Source of the DNA: Pyrrhosoma nymphula
Taxonomy: Eukaryota > Arthropoda > Insecta > Odonata > Coenagrionidae
DNA length: 64,000 nucleotides
NCBI GenBank assembly: GCA_963573305.1
Contig: OY754327.1
Location: 179,436,386-179,500,385 of the forward strand
Direction: 5' to 3'
This document shows, piece after piece, positions 38,341 through 51,483 of the stretch. The position numbers and the translations under genes are program-made. The stretch's first letter is position 1, and each line of letters begins with the position of its first letter. The notes under the pieces were generated by a model, which was given only the letters and a program-made list of their open reading frames with translations, was not told where the DNA came from and made no database searches.

Positions 38341-39229
38341 ACGAGGGGAGGGCGTGGATAAACTGCGACGGGAACATCTCCACATTTTAATAATACAAGT
38401 TACAATGTGCTCGGTATAATTAATACAGAGAAAATCGAGAGGGGAAAACAAGCCGGGCGTCGCGCGAATATCTCTCTGGAATTAGATCTAAAACATTTCA
38501 ATTGATTTCTTTAACCCGACATGCACTTGCGCACATAAAAAAGTAGAGAAAGTTAACGATCGCATGGACGTAATTTTGGCAAGTTTGGTAAAGCAGTACC
38601 AAGGAATAAAATAACGGTCAATCAGCACTTGAGCTAAATATATTCCAAAGTTTATTACTTTTTGCTTTACAGGTTGAAAGTTGTAGGTTAACGGCTACTA
38701 TGGCAAGACGAAGTCGAAATACACCCAGACAACTTGAAGTTTAATTTTCAAAACGGTATTCTAAAAACGGGTAATTACTGCAGTAGGTAAATGCTGAGTA
38801 TTTACGAATTACTCCGAAAATCGACGATTGAAAAACTTCCCAAGGCCGCTTTGGGTCTATAATGCGAAACAAAGGCAATGATACTCGTAGCAAAATAAGC
38901 CAAGAATACACAGGAAAATAATGGTAACATATATAACATGTAACATTGATAAGGAAAGATCTCACAAGGCGTCACGCATGTGTCACTACGGAAATAACGA
39001 AGTTAGAAAATAATCTAGTACATAGTACTAGATTGCTAGAACAACCACTGAAGTGAAAGTAAGAGAGCAGGTTCAGTCAAAAAAAGAGGAATTCCGTATA
39101 AAAACTAAAAGCTAAGATAAGTAAGATATGTTTCATAGATGGAAATCCGATGTGACAGTAAGGAATAAGAAAACGTAGAAACCAAAGAAGATTCAGGACT
39201 ACTGAGCAAGCAACATGACCGAAGGATTT

Positions 39230-40390
39230 TGTGTGAGATGAAGAGATAAATGCTTGGAAGGGAAGACGGGTGGGAGTAGGAGAAGGAAGAGCAGCTTGAG
39301 AGGGAGAAGAAGGAGGGGGAGAGGAAGGTTTCGAAGTAAGATTGCAGTAGAAGAAGGGTGAAAATATAATTGGAACAGAAAGAAGGGGAGAAAAATGAAT
39401 AAAATACATCGAAGAAAAACTGCCGGGAATGAGACAAAATATGCAAGGGGAACATGAAGATCGAATTCATAAGGAGGTGATGAGAAAACATGGGGAGAGA
39501 AGGAGGAATTAATTTATTAATGGAGCTTAAAGAATGTAGCTAAAGGAAACGGAAGGGTGTCCAAGAGGTTGGTCACGAGAGTAGTGGGAGTAGCTAAGGT
39601 GGCTATAGGCGGGAAGGAGTGAGGAGGAAGTCCCAAAATAATAATAACAGTCTTAATCAGATGGACAAAGAGATCCCCGACGAGAAGACAGAGAAAGGAA
39701 GCGGGGAGTCGTGACTAGAGGAGGCGGCGAGGGGGAAAGATAACACAAGCGAAGGGATAGAAGTGGGGAATGGAATATAAGTAGGAAAGTTATAAAAGAC
39801 GCGGGGGTCGGGTAGTTAATGAGTGAAGGGAGGCAGAGGAGGGTGAGGTGGATCCAGACACGGCGAAACCGGAGGGGGAGGGGGGAGAGAACTTGTGCGT
39901 GGAAAGGTGGGGGGGGCGTTGGGTTGGATGGAGGTGGGTGGGAGCGGAAGAGAGTAAGGTAACGCAATGGGGGAGCATAAGAGACTCGTCTACCTGAGAG
40001 ACGGAAGACAATGGTCACAGTTAAAAATGAACCCGACTTCCGGTCAGAGGAGGAGGAGTTGAAAAGGGGAAGGGAGGAGGGAGGGGGGGGGACGGGCGAG
40101 CGTAACATGAGGCGGGCAGAGTGGGACGTCGTTGCTTCTGAAATGTTGAGGGGGAACGGTGATTATAATGAGGCAGATTAAGGAGGAGGAAGTCGGCATT
40201 GAGGGAGAGGAAGCGAGGAATGGTGGACTTCCGAGGTCGTGCGTGGCGGGGAAGTAGGAGGGGGGGGGAGTGCATTCGATGCTGGAGGGCGGGGAAGTGG
40301 CGGGGGGTGCAGCGTGGTGGAATTGGTGAGGGAATAAGTGTTAGGCGAGCTTTTGAGGATTGTCGCGTGAAAGGAGGAAGGAAGCAAAGG
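39230..40390. repeat. Purine-rich island over 1.1 kb
   Basis: The plus strand is biased to G and A over more than a kilobase, with G runs near 39880-39920 and 40080-40100. Minus-strand frames of 73-151 codons are Ser/Pro/Leu-rich low complexity. Confidence 0.55.
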
Positions 40391-42233
40391 TGCTGGGCGC
40401 TAAGTCACGCGCGTGTCCAGCTCCTCAGCGTAGAAAGAGGCTTTATGAAAAAGAGAGATCAATGCTGCCACGCACGATCGGTATTAATCGCTTTGGGGCT
40501 GTGGCCATTTATTTCCATTAACATCCTTCATAAAATCCATTTCCTACCAGGTTCTGACTTTTTATAAAACAAGTACCAAAATGGGCAACAATTCTTTTGA
40601 TGCGTCGTGGAAAAAATATCTATATATCACCGCAGCCTTTCAGGAAAGGAGGGCTCATTTTTTATTCGTGCCTATCGTTTTTCCGGTTCAGATATTCCTG
40701 CCGTGTTTTCAATATTTTAAAGTTGAAATAAGGCTTTTAAAACAAAACTCCAAATAATCGATTTCTTCAGGAAATATACCATGATGTGATACGACAAATG
40801 TTGAGAAAAATGTTAAAGGGAAATTAAACAAAAACCGACAAAGGCTGAGGCATGAAATAATGACTTATCACTAATTGTGTGTGCCTGCATAGGGCAGTGA
40901 TTTTTCAATGCCAATGCTTTTCCCAAGGCCAGGAAAATACGCCGAAACTGTACTCCCGCTCAATACGAGCTTTCTGGTTGCCTTGGTGACGGCTTTTGAT
41001 AGTAACAGACGGGTTCAAAGCCCGATAAAGAATGAGGAGGGTGAGTGCTAATAATGTGTACAAAACGAAGGGAAAAGACGGTATTACCCTTGGGGAAGGT
41101 CAGCGCCAGAGGCCAAATGTCGTTCGAGATCGTTAGCCAAGGAAAATACAACGACCTCAAAGGTACGACAAAATGCGGACATTTATCAGAGACATTCTAT
41201 TAAAAGCAACAAAAATAATACAATTAAAGCCATAAACGTAATTATAAAGTTAATAAAGAGTTAACTGCGGGAAACAAGGCTAAAGCCAAGATTTATTTCC
41301 AAAAGCCTAAGCCAATTGTATTCCGAAAGCTTGGTGTTGGCTCTATAGAGACACCATGCGCAATTAGCTGATGGCAGTGTATTTTATATCAAGGAAACCA
41401 GTGTTTCTTTTAAGGTTAGACAAAGAAATACATGTAGCGGCAAAAGCTAATTATGCTACTTGAAATGTTTGTCGAGTCGTCCTCCGATTCCCAATAATGA
41501 CCGTTTGAAGAGTCACAAGCAACAGTTATACACAAGGATACTTAGCTTGAGCAGCCAGTTAGGTCTAGGTCATTAGTTCCTCCTCATCACAAGTGAAAAA
41601 AAAGGAGTGAACTTTTGAAAAACTAAAAGATAATTGCTCCAGCCTCGAGTTTTCATTCAACGTATCATAAAATTGAATCAATCTTGGACGCAACTTGACG
41701 ACCTTGCGCAACTGGCGCAGAACCTTGCGCAAGTGTTAAAATCTATGGGGATAGCAGATTGAGTTATGGCACACAGGTCGTCAACCTTTCCCCTTTCCAG
41801 TCACAAGACCTCTGAGAAATTGTGTCTCATTCAGCAACTGTTTTTTCTACATCCTGCAGACCTTCCATAGTTATTTAGACACTAATAAGCTTGAAATAAT
41901 GGTTGAGTTCTAGTTTAACGGTATATAATAAAAACTAAATAGGATATGCATGTGTCCTCGAACGCTTCCAACGTTAACCAGTTGGCCAATAACAATACTA
42001 CTATCTATTACGCGAGAGGTAATCGAGAGAGGGGGTGAATCCCTCCCATGAAAACTGAGTAGATGAAGGTAGTTCATGAGCAGATTGAGATGAGCAGATA
42101 AAAAAATTACAGAAGGAAATCTTTTTCTGACTGCTGAAGAATATTAGATGGATGAAAGAAAAAATTCAGCAGCCACATTATTCTTAAAAAGATTAGAGTA
42201 TGACGTCATTCTAAAAAGAGACTGCCATTAAAT

Positions 42234-42312
42234 AAAGCAGGCGATGATGGCGTGGGGATTTAAAAAGTAAATTGGCGGTAAAGAACTGGAATAGGCGAAA
42301 GATGGACTTCAT
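42234..42312 (+). repeat. 79-bp direct repeat, copy 1
   Basis: Nearly identical to 42929-43008 (about 690 bp away, same orientation), from AAAGCAGGCGATGATGGCG to GATGGACTTCAT. Only a small difference is seen in the middle (AGTAAATTGG against AGTAAAAGTGG). Flanking sequences diverge abruptly at the 3' side. Confidence 0.85.
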
Positions 42313-42928
42313 TCGAAGAATTCACTGCAGCGAATTAGGACATAAAATCCTCGAGACAAACCATAAAATTCACATTTTGGTGATTGAATGAGAAACTAAT
42401 GATTATAGATAGAAGACTTCGAAGGAATTGAAGAATACAGAGCAATGGCTCAAAATATAACCACTAACCAGCTTCAATGAAGATCTGTACTCGTCTGCAG
42501 ACCTACGCGTCAATAAAGATTTATTTGTTGCCGCAAAAATACCCGAGTCTCTTCTATGATAAACCAACTTAATTCCTTCAATTCCATTTATAATTTATCA
42601 AAACAATATGGACATGATAAGTGTACATTTAATGCGTATTGTCATTACCACATAAAGCTTTGCTTAATAATGCTAATAACAGGAGAAATAATCAAAATTG
42701 GACAAATATTAGAATATTCGCGCCATCCCAGTTATACTCTACCCCTACACACCAAGCAGAGAGGAAACGGTGCGACTAGTCCATATTTTTCATTTCCTCA
42801 ACGAGGGAAGAATAAGTTAAAACTAATTCAAATTCCAGTTACAAATGTATATTTTCCGCATACAAGTACGATACATTACAGGAGGTAGTTCGCTCATGAG
42901 CGAAGAATGGCAAAGAATCCTAATTATA
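42313..42928. other. Spacer between the two direct repeats
   Basis: AT-rich, about 616 bp. It holds a 110-codon plus-strand frame (42556-42888) that I do not recognise. There is no sign of a transposon end next to either repeat copy. Confidence 0.5.
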
Positions 42929-43008
42929 AAAGCAGGCGATGATGGCGTGGGGATTTAAAAAGTAAAAGTGGCGGTAAAGAACTGGAATAGGCGAAAGATG
43001 GACTTCAT
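42929..43008 (+). repeat. 79-bp direct repeat, copy 2
   Basis: Second copy of the segment at 42234-42312. After GACTTCAT the sequence leaves the repeat at once (GAGAAG here, TCGAAG in the first copy). Confidence 0.85.
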
Positions 43009-46000
43009 GAGAAGTATACAAAAAAGAGTCAAAGAAATAGGTACTGAATTACAGGGGATCGAGTGGGGGGTTGGGATACCTGGCTTACTCAAGGGAGGAA
43101 GACGGGAGGAGTTAGGCTCCCAAGTCCTTTGGGATGCAAGGCAGCGTACTCGAGCGGATGAGCGGAGAGGGGATGCCGGACAGAGATTGGAAAGGGAGGC
43201 AAAGAAAGAGGGGGGCGAGTCCCGCTGTCAGAGACAATGGTCTAACGGTTAAATCCCTTGTGGCTCACCAATCACAGTCAAACAACCCATACCAACCAAC
43301 CAGTCAGCCAATCAGCCGGCCTTTACCCTTCACCACCTCCTTCCTCTCTTCACTCTCCTCTTCGTGACAAAAATATACTCAACTCATAGCCATCTCGTCG
43401 GAGTCGGTCCGAGAAGCTGACCATACTTTTCTTACCAAAAAATCTGTTGATTCCTTTCACAATCACGCCAAAAACCTACATCCAACCCTTGCCTAGGTCT
43501 TCAAGTCCTTAGGGTGGTAGCGTAGGAGCCGTGGGCGGTCGAACACACATTACACATTCTACGATGGCTAGGAATGGAATCGCATTCGCAGCAGGGGTGT
43601 TTCAAATATAACGGAAGGTGAGACAGGTATCCTCCCCTTCCTGCCATCAAAAGGTAAAGGCATTGCTGGCCCTGACAGATAATAGAGAACCATAGGCGGG
43701 AAGGGAACGCACAGACAATTAACCTGAAAAGTCTTTTGAAAGGTCTAATCAGCAGTGTCATCTAGTCGTGCGTATTGAAGTATCAAGGGTTTCCTTTGGC
43801 GACTAATATTTGAATTGGCATAACAAAAAGATTCGATTCCATAAGTCAATTGCAGTGAACGATGAGTTAGGAGTTGGGTAATGGGAGTTCAGCTGGCACG
43901 GCTGAATCTTCTCCCAAAAAATCAGGTGAAAAAATTAGTTCGCAAATGCACACAATAATGATAATAAACGTTCAAAAGGATTCATGCGAAGCATATGGGT
44001 ATTAATTACCCATAAAATTGTCTGAAAGCCATTGCTTCAAAGGGAAAATATATATATTTTGGCGGGAAATAGCTAGAATAATCGCCTAAGTAATTAGGGA
44101 AGAGTCCAAGAAGTTCAAAACTTTGATTTTTATAACTGCTAGAAATCTATGGTTCTTACGTCATCCTGTAAGCTTGCGTTATATCACAAAAACTGCTCCA
44201 TTGAGGATATGAAGATGAGAACTGGAGGTTCGGAGGTGAGTTTATGGCCCCGTGCCCCGCAATTCCAGACGAGCGAAAGCGCCCCAGGATTTGATGAGAT
44301 GACGAGTGGATGGAGGGAAGAGGGGGGTTGAGGGGAGGGATTGGAGAGATTGCTAATTCTCTCTTTCTCTCTCGCCCCACTCTCGCTGCCCCTTGTCATC
44401 CCGATCGCTCTTATGACGAAAGTCCTCGCAGCGGCAGCCGCTGGGATCGCATTAATTCCCAATTGAACGTTCCGCTGCCCAAGCGGGGGTATTCATCACG
44501 GGGAAATTGTGATGGAAACGGGGGGGATCGAGAAAAAGAGAATGGATTTTTAAAAAAACACGCGAAATTTCCATTTTAAAAGCGATGTGATACGATTTTG
44601 TTTTTGCCGTTCGCATCGCTGGCGCGTCATCTCCGACGCCGCAAATTTGCAGGGGGTGAGGCTTCATCCCCAATCTCCCGGAACCCTTTCCGCTTTCCCC
44701 TGCCCTATCTCCGTCGATTTTTCCCCAGGGATTGAAATCGGGGCGGGGGTTTAGGAGGATAGGGATGGCAGAATGGAAGTTATTATTGCGCGGGTGCGAG
44801 TCGGCAGGAAATGCCCACGCACGAAGGGAGAATGGGAGACGGGATGAAGAAGAGGGTTGTTGGGAGCGGATAAGTGGGATCAGTGCAACACTTTCGTTCT
44901 CTTTTCATTCGAGCGCACCTGCTCTTCGACTATAAAAATATGATCGCCTCCGAGAAATGGCATGAAACGATATATATTTCTTCCTCGCGAGGACATAAAT
45001 TCACCAAGACTTTCGAGGCGAATTTCAAAGCTTTTATCGCGGGGTACCATATCATCGCATTCCATCTCCTCGCAATGGGATCGAAATTCTGATTTACTAA
45101 ACAATTTTTTCATTAGAAATTCGGCCATGTTCAGTAGGAGAATTAAAGAATAAAAATACATTAAAATAAGAAACATGCTATCCTACATTACTCAATTCGT
45201 ACAAAAAGACATGTTGTTCTCCAGCATCTGGCTATCTCACTTGAAAGTTAACTCCGGCTGACTAGAACCACCGTTTAGAAGATGCATTAGAGAGGCAGTG
45301 AATCATGTCTAGTCACGTGACGTCACTTTCTTCTCAATAAATTCAATATCTGGAGCGATTAACTTTCTCGATACGGAAGTAAAAAGCTCCCCAGGATATG
45401 TAATTGGAAGATGATTGAAAAACATAATAACGATTGTGACATAAGAACGAAGTTTCATTATGGAAAACATCCTTGACTAGCATGACCACAATACTAGTTG
45501 GTTCAAAGGAAGAACTATGGAAGAATCTTTCCAAGCCTTTCGTTGCACGTGATTGATAATGAAGTCCAGGAAAAAAAGAAAAAAAATCGAAAACCCTAGA
45601 ATGACAAGGATAATGGCCAGATACAACAAGGACGTATAAAGGAGGAAGAAAAGTTGGTTTTGGAGGAGTCGGAGGACTTTGATAAGTATGAATCCACAGA
45701 AAAAAACGATAGGTGTTGCCTCTACACGCTGGAGACAAATTCCCTCTTTATCCGCCCAAAGCGAGTATCTTTGAGTAAAATATAAGAAGAAAAAAGAGGT
45801 AGATAAAACACCCTCCACTTTACTGAGTGCTCACGCACTTGCTCTCTCGACCGGACAGGTTTAAAAGAAAACTAACGAATGAGGGCAGAACCCGTTCGGG
45901 AGCTCGGCGGTGGTGGGTCGACAAGGATCCCGATTTGGCCGAGACGACGTCTCTAATCTCGTCCGACCATCGTCGCCGCCGAATACTCCACACCTCCGCC

Positions 46001-49000
46001 ACGCACCATGAGTGACCCCTCTCTCCTTCTCTTTAATTACCCCTTTTTACCTTCCTCCCTTTAATTACACTTGACACCCGTTCCTACCTCCTTAAATGGC
46101 CTACAAATACTCACCATTAGCTCAAAACAAAATAGACCCAACAAATGAAACGAATTCAAAGAAGAAATACAAGGGCACAACTCTTTAAAAGTATTGTAAT
46201 GTTTAACCATAAAGCATTGATCAGTGAGATTTTAAGCTGAATACACATTCGGGGAAAAATGGAGGTAAGAATATTTCCATACGTTATGATACCTTTTCGA
46301 ATTTGGCACGTGAGTCGTAGTGAAAATACCCCAACGAGGGAATTATAGGCGACTCCATTAGGAATCCGTGATATATTCCGTTTGATGGAGAAATCAACTA
46401 TCCTACAAGGCCAATACACAATGACTCGAGGTCACTAGAGAGATAAAAAATAAACATATCTTTCCGTAAACAGTACATAATCGTTTACACTATCATTTTC
46501 CTTCCTTCACGGTAAAGGTTGCGTACATCATCCTTAGCGGGAGACAGCTGTTCGTAAACTAAATCCGTTGACTGATGACAAATTATCCCTTCGGATTAAT
46601 GGGTCCACTTGCGTGAGAACAAAAGGGCCACTGGTTCACAGAATTTCACAAGGCCGATATGCTTGTTAGGCCGATAGTTGTCCTCAAATTTCATTTTCAG
46701 CAAGGCATAACTATTACTTGAGTGAACCAACTCATAGAAACTATATTCAATTTGTAGAATTTTACTTTAAGAATAGGTACTCCAATTGTCGGCGAAGAAA
46801 AACCTTGGATTCAGTGGAAAACACACTGGATATGGATGCAAAAGTGTGTGCCATTTCAAATATTGAAAGAAAAAGAAACTAGCAGATTGGAAAACGTATC
46901 ATTAGCAAAAGCTCCCACTTACAATGACAAAAGAAATTGAACGTTCTAATCTGAATATGAGGGCAAAATTAAATTTTAGTCACACAACCAGTCTCTTTGA
47001 ACATTTACATCTCTAGTTATTCATCAAGCAAATTAAGTTGTAATTTGTTTATATTAACTCTTGACGCATGAAAAGCTATGGGGTACACGATTCTCAGTGG
47101 ATTTAAAGCTATAGGAGGGAATTATTTCTTATGGCGGATAGTGCACTCCAATTGTGGAGGAGTCATCACAAAATAGCACATTGTCATTAGTTGATCACTA
47201 TAGGTTTTGGTGAGGTAAAATACGATTCAGTTTATGAATTTAATAGAAAGGCTCAAGTACATTAAAACTCGCGAGATGTGCGTCCTTCATCTGCGAATTC
47301 TTACTCGCTAAGGGCTGAAATTAAGAATTAGCAGTAATACAAGACGTGTAAGTATGAAGAACATTTTCTAATATGATAGGGTTAAGAATACATTTTTGTA
47401 TGAACGCTGTAAGAATAAATACATGTTTCTTTTACTCTACGCTACGACGGCATGATCGTAGAGAACTTGGGCAAAAGTTTGCAAACAGAAGAAAGAGCTG
47501 TGCATAATCAGCTACGCCCAAAAAAATTAGTTCGTTATCCGTCAGACTACGTAATACTGTCTGAAAAGGATGCGAGAGTATTGCTCGACAAGGTGATGAC
47601 ACTAATGGCAACAGAAGTGTGCCAACATGTTTTTTCCGCGCCATACAGCATAAGGATGGCAATTTTGTTCAAGAAGAGGCGAAGATCGGGGGAAGGGTAA
47701 GATTTGCGTGAGAGAGGAATGAGAGAACACTTGTGGTAAATCTTGAGAGAAGAGGGAGGGGTTGGCGAAAAACCACTCCCATGATCCCCCAGGCCGCCCA
47801 CGCGCGCACGCCCGCTATGTTGTGCAACAACGACGGCGAGAGACGGCTCGGGAGAGAGAGAGAAAAGGGGGGGGGGGTGCTTTTTTGCGGTTGTCGTGGG
47901 CGAAGGCGTCGCCGCCGGAAGGCGGAGGAATGGCAACCGTGTCAAGGTGAATAAGCGAAGCTGTATATGGTGATCCACGAAAAGGCAGAGATTCGAAGAG
48001 AGGGAGAGGTATGGACAGGGGGGAAAGGGCGGAGGTGGAAATCCACCCGATACTCCTGGGGTGTCCAGAGGCACACAAGAGTGGACACACGTCTGTTCTA
48101 TTGACGACGTCTCTTTAGGGCAGTGCTTGCATATTTAAGCACGATGGAGGGAGCCATATTAAACCATTCACTTTCATCAAAATATTTTCAAGACCACAGT
48201 CGAAAAATAAATCAAACACGTGGCTATACATACGCATACCATGTACAAATGTTTTAGACTTAGTCGAATTTTAAAAAAATCAATCTGCAAATTTCTGTAG
48301 CTGTCGACTCTAAACAACACGTTTTCTTTGTAAAGGCCCATTCAAAGAACCAAGCTTAAGGCAGACATTGTACTTTGACACCATTCACAAGTGAAAACAG
48401 CTTAAATTACAAAGAAGCTTCTCTGTACTCTTATAAAAATTAAAAAAGTAATTGATCAAACTTAACCGTAGCTCTATCGCGTCTACTTTAGGGCGCAAAG
48501 AGCGCAACTCATCAAAAGGATAAAATATACTGACTAGCCAAAAATAGGTAAGAAACAAAATTGTATTCACGCTACTTATTTATGAGACGGTGTGATATTT
48601 ATGAAAAATAGAAAATGGACCATATCCCCCGGATAATCACTTTTAAAAATTGTTAATCCACCCGGATTTAAGAATTGAAGGAAATACGCGGTAAAGGAAA
48701 CACAAGAATGGAACTTCAAGATGAAACCTTGCCCCCTAGATCTATAGGTTAACGATAAAAATTTCTTTCTTAATCTCCTAGTCCATAAAGTTAAGGATAA
48801 AGAAGTGAATAGAGGAAACAGAATAAAAATGCCAAATAAAAAACTGAAGAGGGCACATAAAACAGCTCCTAGAAATAGCAATAACCTTGCACTTCCCTCG
48901 AAATTCTCAGAAAGAGGGTTGGGCATGAGGGCACGGAGAAATGATGATGAGGGTGGGAGGACATCACTGTCGCTGGAATCACAAGGACTGGCCAGTGGCC

Positions 49001-49365
49001 ACGGAGGGGATGTCGGGGAGGAGATGGGATGCCGCAACAAGAGCGGTAGCGGTGGAAAGGGGTGGCCGCCCCTTGGAATCCGAACGGAAGGGAAGCGAAA
49101 GGGCGACAGGGTGAAGGAGGATGGGCTGGGATGAAGATGGGAACACATGACGCCGATAGCGGGGGTGTGGTTGAGGCAGGACACGAGAGAAAGGGATGAG
49201 GGGGGAACAGAAGAGGGAGTCGTAAGGAGCTGTTCTTTTTAACTGAAGTTGAAAAAATAAAGTAAAAGCGACCCAGATTTCAAAGTCTCTTCGTTCAAAG
49301 ATTCTTGCACACATATGTGCGCGTGTTCATATACGAGTATCGCCCCATTCGTGCATACACCTATC
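43009..49365. other. No gene seen
   Basis: Mostly AT-rich. The plus-strand frame 47452-47700 (82 codons) has a balanced amino-acid composition with no low-complexity bias, but I recognise no family and no splice context, so it is left uncalled. GA-biased stretches occur near 43060-43220 and 47730-48030. Confidence 0.45.
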
Positions 49366-49559
49366 TGTGATAGAAATGTATGATTTTAGGCTTTCCTGGC
49401 GAATGATGCTGATGAGTTGTTCTCGGGTTTCCCACCGTGTTAGGCATTCCATGATGCCGACGTTTCGGCAGGAAAGTCTCCTGCCGATACGTCGGCATCA
49501 TGGAAAGCCTAACCCGGTGGAAAACCCGAGAACAACTCATCGTGTGATAGCAATGTATG
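49366..49559. mobile_element. Fold-back insertion flanked by 17-bp direct repeats
   Basis: Contains an inverted repeat with 62-bp arms (49412-49473 and 49479-49540) around a 5-nt loop, with 4 mismatches in 62. The arms run from ATGAGTTGTTCTCGGGTTT to CGGCAGGA. The unit is flanked by TGTGATAGAAATGTATG (49366-49382) and TGTGATAGCAATGTATG (49543-49559), 16 of 17 identical, which looks like a target duplication. About 29 bp of extra sequence lies between the left direct repeat and the left arm. No coding capacity. The superfamily is unknown. Confidence 0.7.
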
Positions 49560-49808
49560 TGAGACTCCTCTCAATGCAAAACAACAGATGAGCGGTCTTA
49601 ATTTGGTGAGTTTAGGTTTCTACCAATGTTGCAACTCGCTACGAAGGTACGGATGAAGGCGCTGACAGCGAGGAGGAATCGGGTCTACCTACCCTCCCCA
49701 TCCAACCCTCATCTACCTGTTTATTATACCCTCAAGAACCCTCCTCCATCTTCCGATTCCCCTCCCACCAAAACAAACTATCTGCACAATGCATATTTTA
49801 TTTCACTA

Positions 49809-49984
49809 GCCGGCCCCGGTGGCGGCGGGGTTAAGGCCTTGCCTGTCGACCTAAGGGTGGCGGGTTCGAACCCCACCTAATTAGGATTATCAACTCCCAG
49901 GGCATGGCTGTGTGTTCATTCGTTAAAGAGTTAAATGTGAGATAGGAATAGATAATCCTCATGTCGCCCTAGAATAAAGAATCA
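49809..49984 (+). mobile_element. tRNA-derived SINE, plus strand
   Basis: A tRNA-like head starts at GCCGGCCCCGG. It has an A-box-like TGGCGGCGGGG at 49820-49830 and a perfect B box GGTTCGAACCC at 49863-49873. The A-to-B spacing is as expected for a polymerase III internal promoter. A non-tRNA body follows, ending around AATAAAGAATC. The acceptor stem does not close after the T-arm, so it is a SINE rather than a tRNA gene. The 3' end is approximate and no target duplication was identified. Confidence 0.7.
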
Positions 49985-51483
49985 TTGTATAATTATTTTT
50001 TAAATATCCTAGAACTCACTCCAGATAAATATATTTCTAATGGATCAATACCAACTGCTACTGAATTAGGTCAACGTAGTCATCACATAGGACATGATCA
50101 AATTCAAATCGTAAATCCACTGATGCGGCTGCAAAGCGAAACACATAAAAAGGACACACATACTTGAATTCCAAATTTTGGCCGAATAGATTAAGTTTTT
50201 TAACATTCAATGATGATTTCAAAACGGACCACGAGATATGGTGGCATATACTGACAACAGTTGACGAAGTAAAATCGTGCAACAAGGATTTAACAGTTAA
50301 AAAACGAATTGACTGATGGGTTCTATGTATAAATTGCTTTTCGCTCTATCTTTCTCTCAGTCTCCTCAACCATTTTTTGATTGAAGGAAAATCTGGGGTT
50401 GGTTAATGTAAGGTGGGAAGAAGGATTCATGATTAAAAATTATTTTTTTTAACCCACACTTTTTTATTTAAACTAACCGACCCAGGTTTCACCAGCTATG
50501 TGCCATTCTCAAGGTAAAACATATTATCACGTGGCCAGGTATATATATTGTTGAGGATGAAAAGAAAGGAGGAGGGAAGGTGGGGGGAGGAGTATGGAAG
50601 GTCGAGTCAATCACTGGCGTTTAAAGAAGATGAATAACCACTTTGGAAAGAAGGGAGAGGGGGGAGGGAGAAAATGGAGGAAAGGGGGGATATGGGAGGG
50701 GGGTATGGGAGGCTGAGTCGAACACTGGTTTCGAACCAGGACCGGGAGAGAAGGAGTTTCAGAGTAAAAGTGAATGGCAAGGAAGAGGGGAATAAAAGAG
50801 ATTTTTTTACTTTCAATGCGTTTCCACTGAAAATTTGATGAAACGCTAGGAGGGAGAGAAGTTTTCCAAAGGCGCTCGTTGGCGAGCGTTGGACCCTCGG
50901 GTATAATGAATTTTGGTGTAGTTTAAGCTGCATACGCAAAGGAAAAAAACGATGAAATCACCAGAGATTGTTGAATGTGTAATTCAAAATTACTCCGCTT
51001 TTCTATTTATCCTACTATATACAATCACTTTTTATTTGAGTAAATCTGTCGTCTATTAGGATTAAAAGTCATAGCGTGATTGTACAAATTGGATTCGCCT
51101 AAAAATCATTTCATTTCCCCGTAAAAATAGAAAGTTGTCTTTAGTAAAATATTCTGTCACAAATAACATGAGGTTCTGGAAGAGAAATTAAAATGAACCC
51201 ATATGCTGATAAATGGCAACCATTGTAGAACTATAATCGTATGTATGCTTTCAACGAATTTCCACCCAAATATAAAAATGACATCGAAATAAGCATTGAA
51301 AAAATTGAAAAAGCATTCTCATTAAAAAATTGCCAGGCATAAATAATGGCACCTCAGGCTACTTATTGAAGACGTTTTTAAGCAATATTTCAAGAACAAT
51401 ATTGGAGATATCAATGACAGTAAGATTGAATGCAAAAATGTCCGCGTTTAGGAATTATCATCTAACTATTCGTTTTACCGTGC
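49985..51483. other. No gene seen
   Basis: A 60-codon plus-strand frame right after the SINE (49985-50167) is not recognised. At 50580-50760 a purine-rich stretch contains two related segments (GTATGGAAGGTCGAGTCAATCACTGG and GTATGGGAGGCTGAGTCGAACACTGG) about 115 bp apart, a degenerate tandem duplication. Confidence 0.45.

Larger units (their letters stand above)
36314..42233. other. No gene seen; large GC/GA islands
   Basis: AT-rich DNA interrupted by the strong GC-rich asymmetric island at 37490-38340 and a purine-rich island at 39230-40390. The frames across them (up to 152 codons) overlap in several phases and are low complexity. Near 41690-41735 the tetramer-rich string TTGCGCAA is repeated but has no clear unit. 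Confidence 0.5.

Noticed and set aside
50700..50770. GGTTCGAAACC on the minus strand as a tRNA or SINE
   Set aside because: No A box; the surrounding sequence is a degenerate purine-rich duplication.
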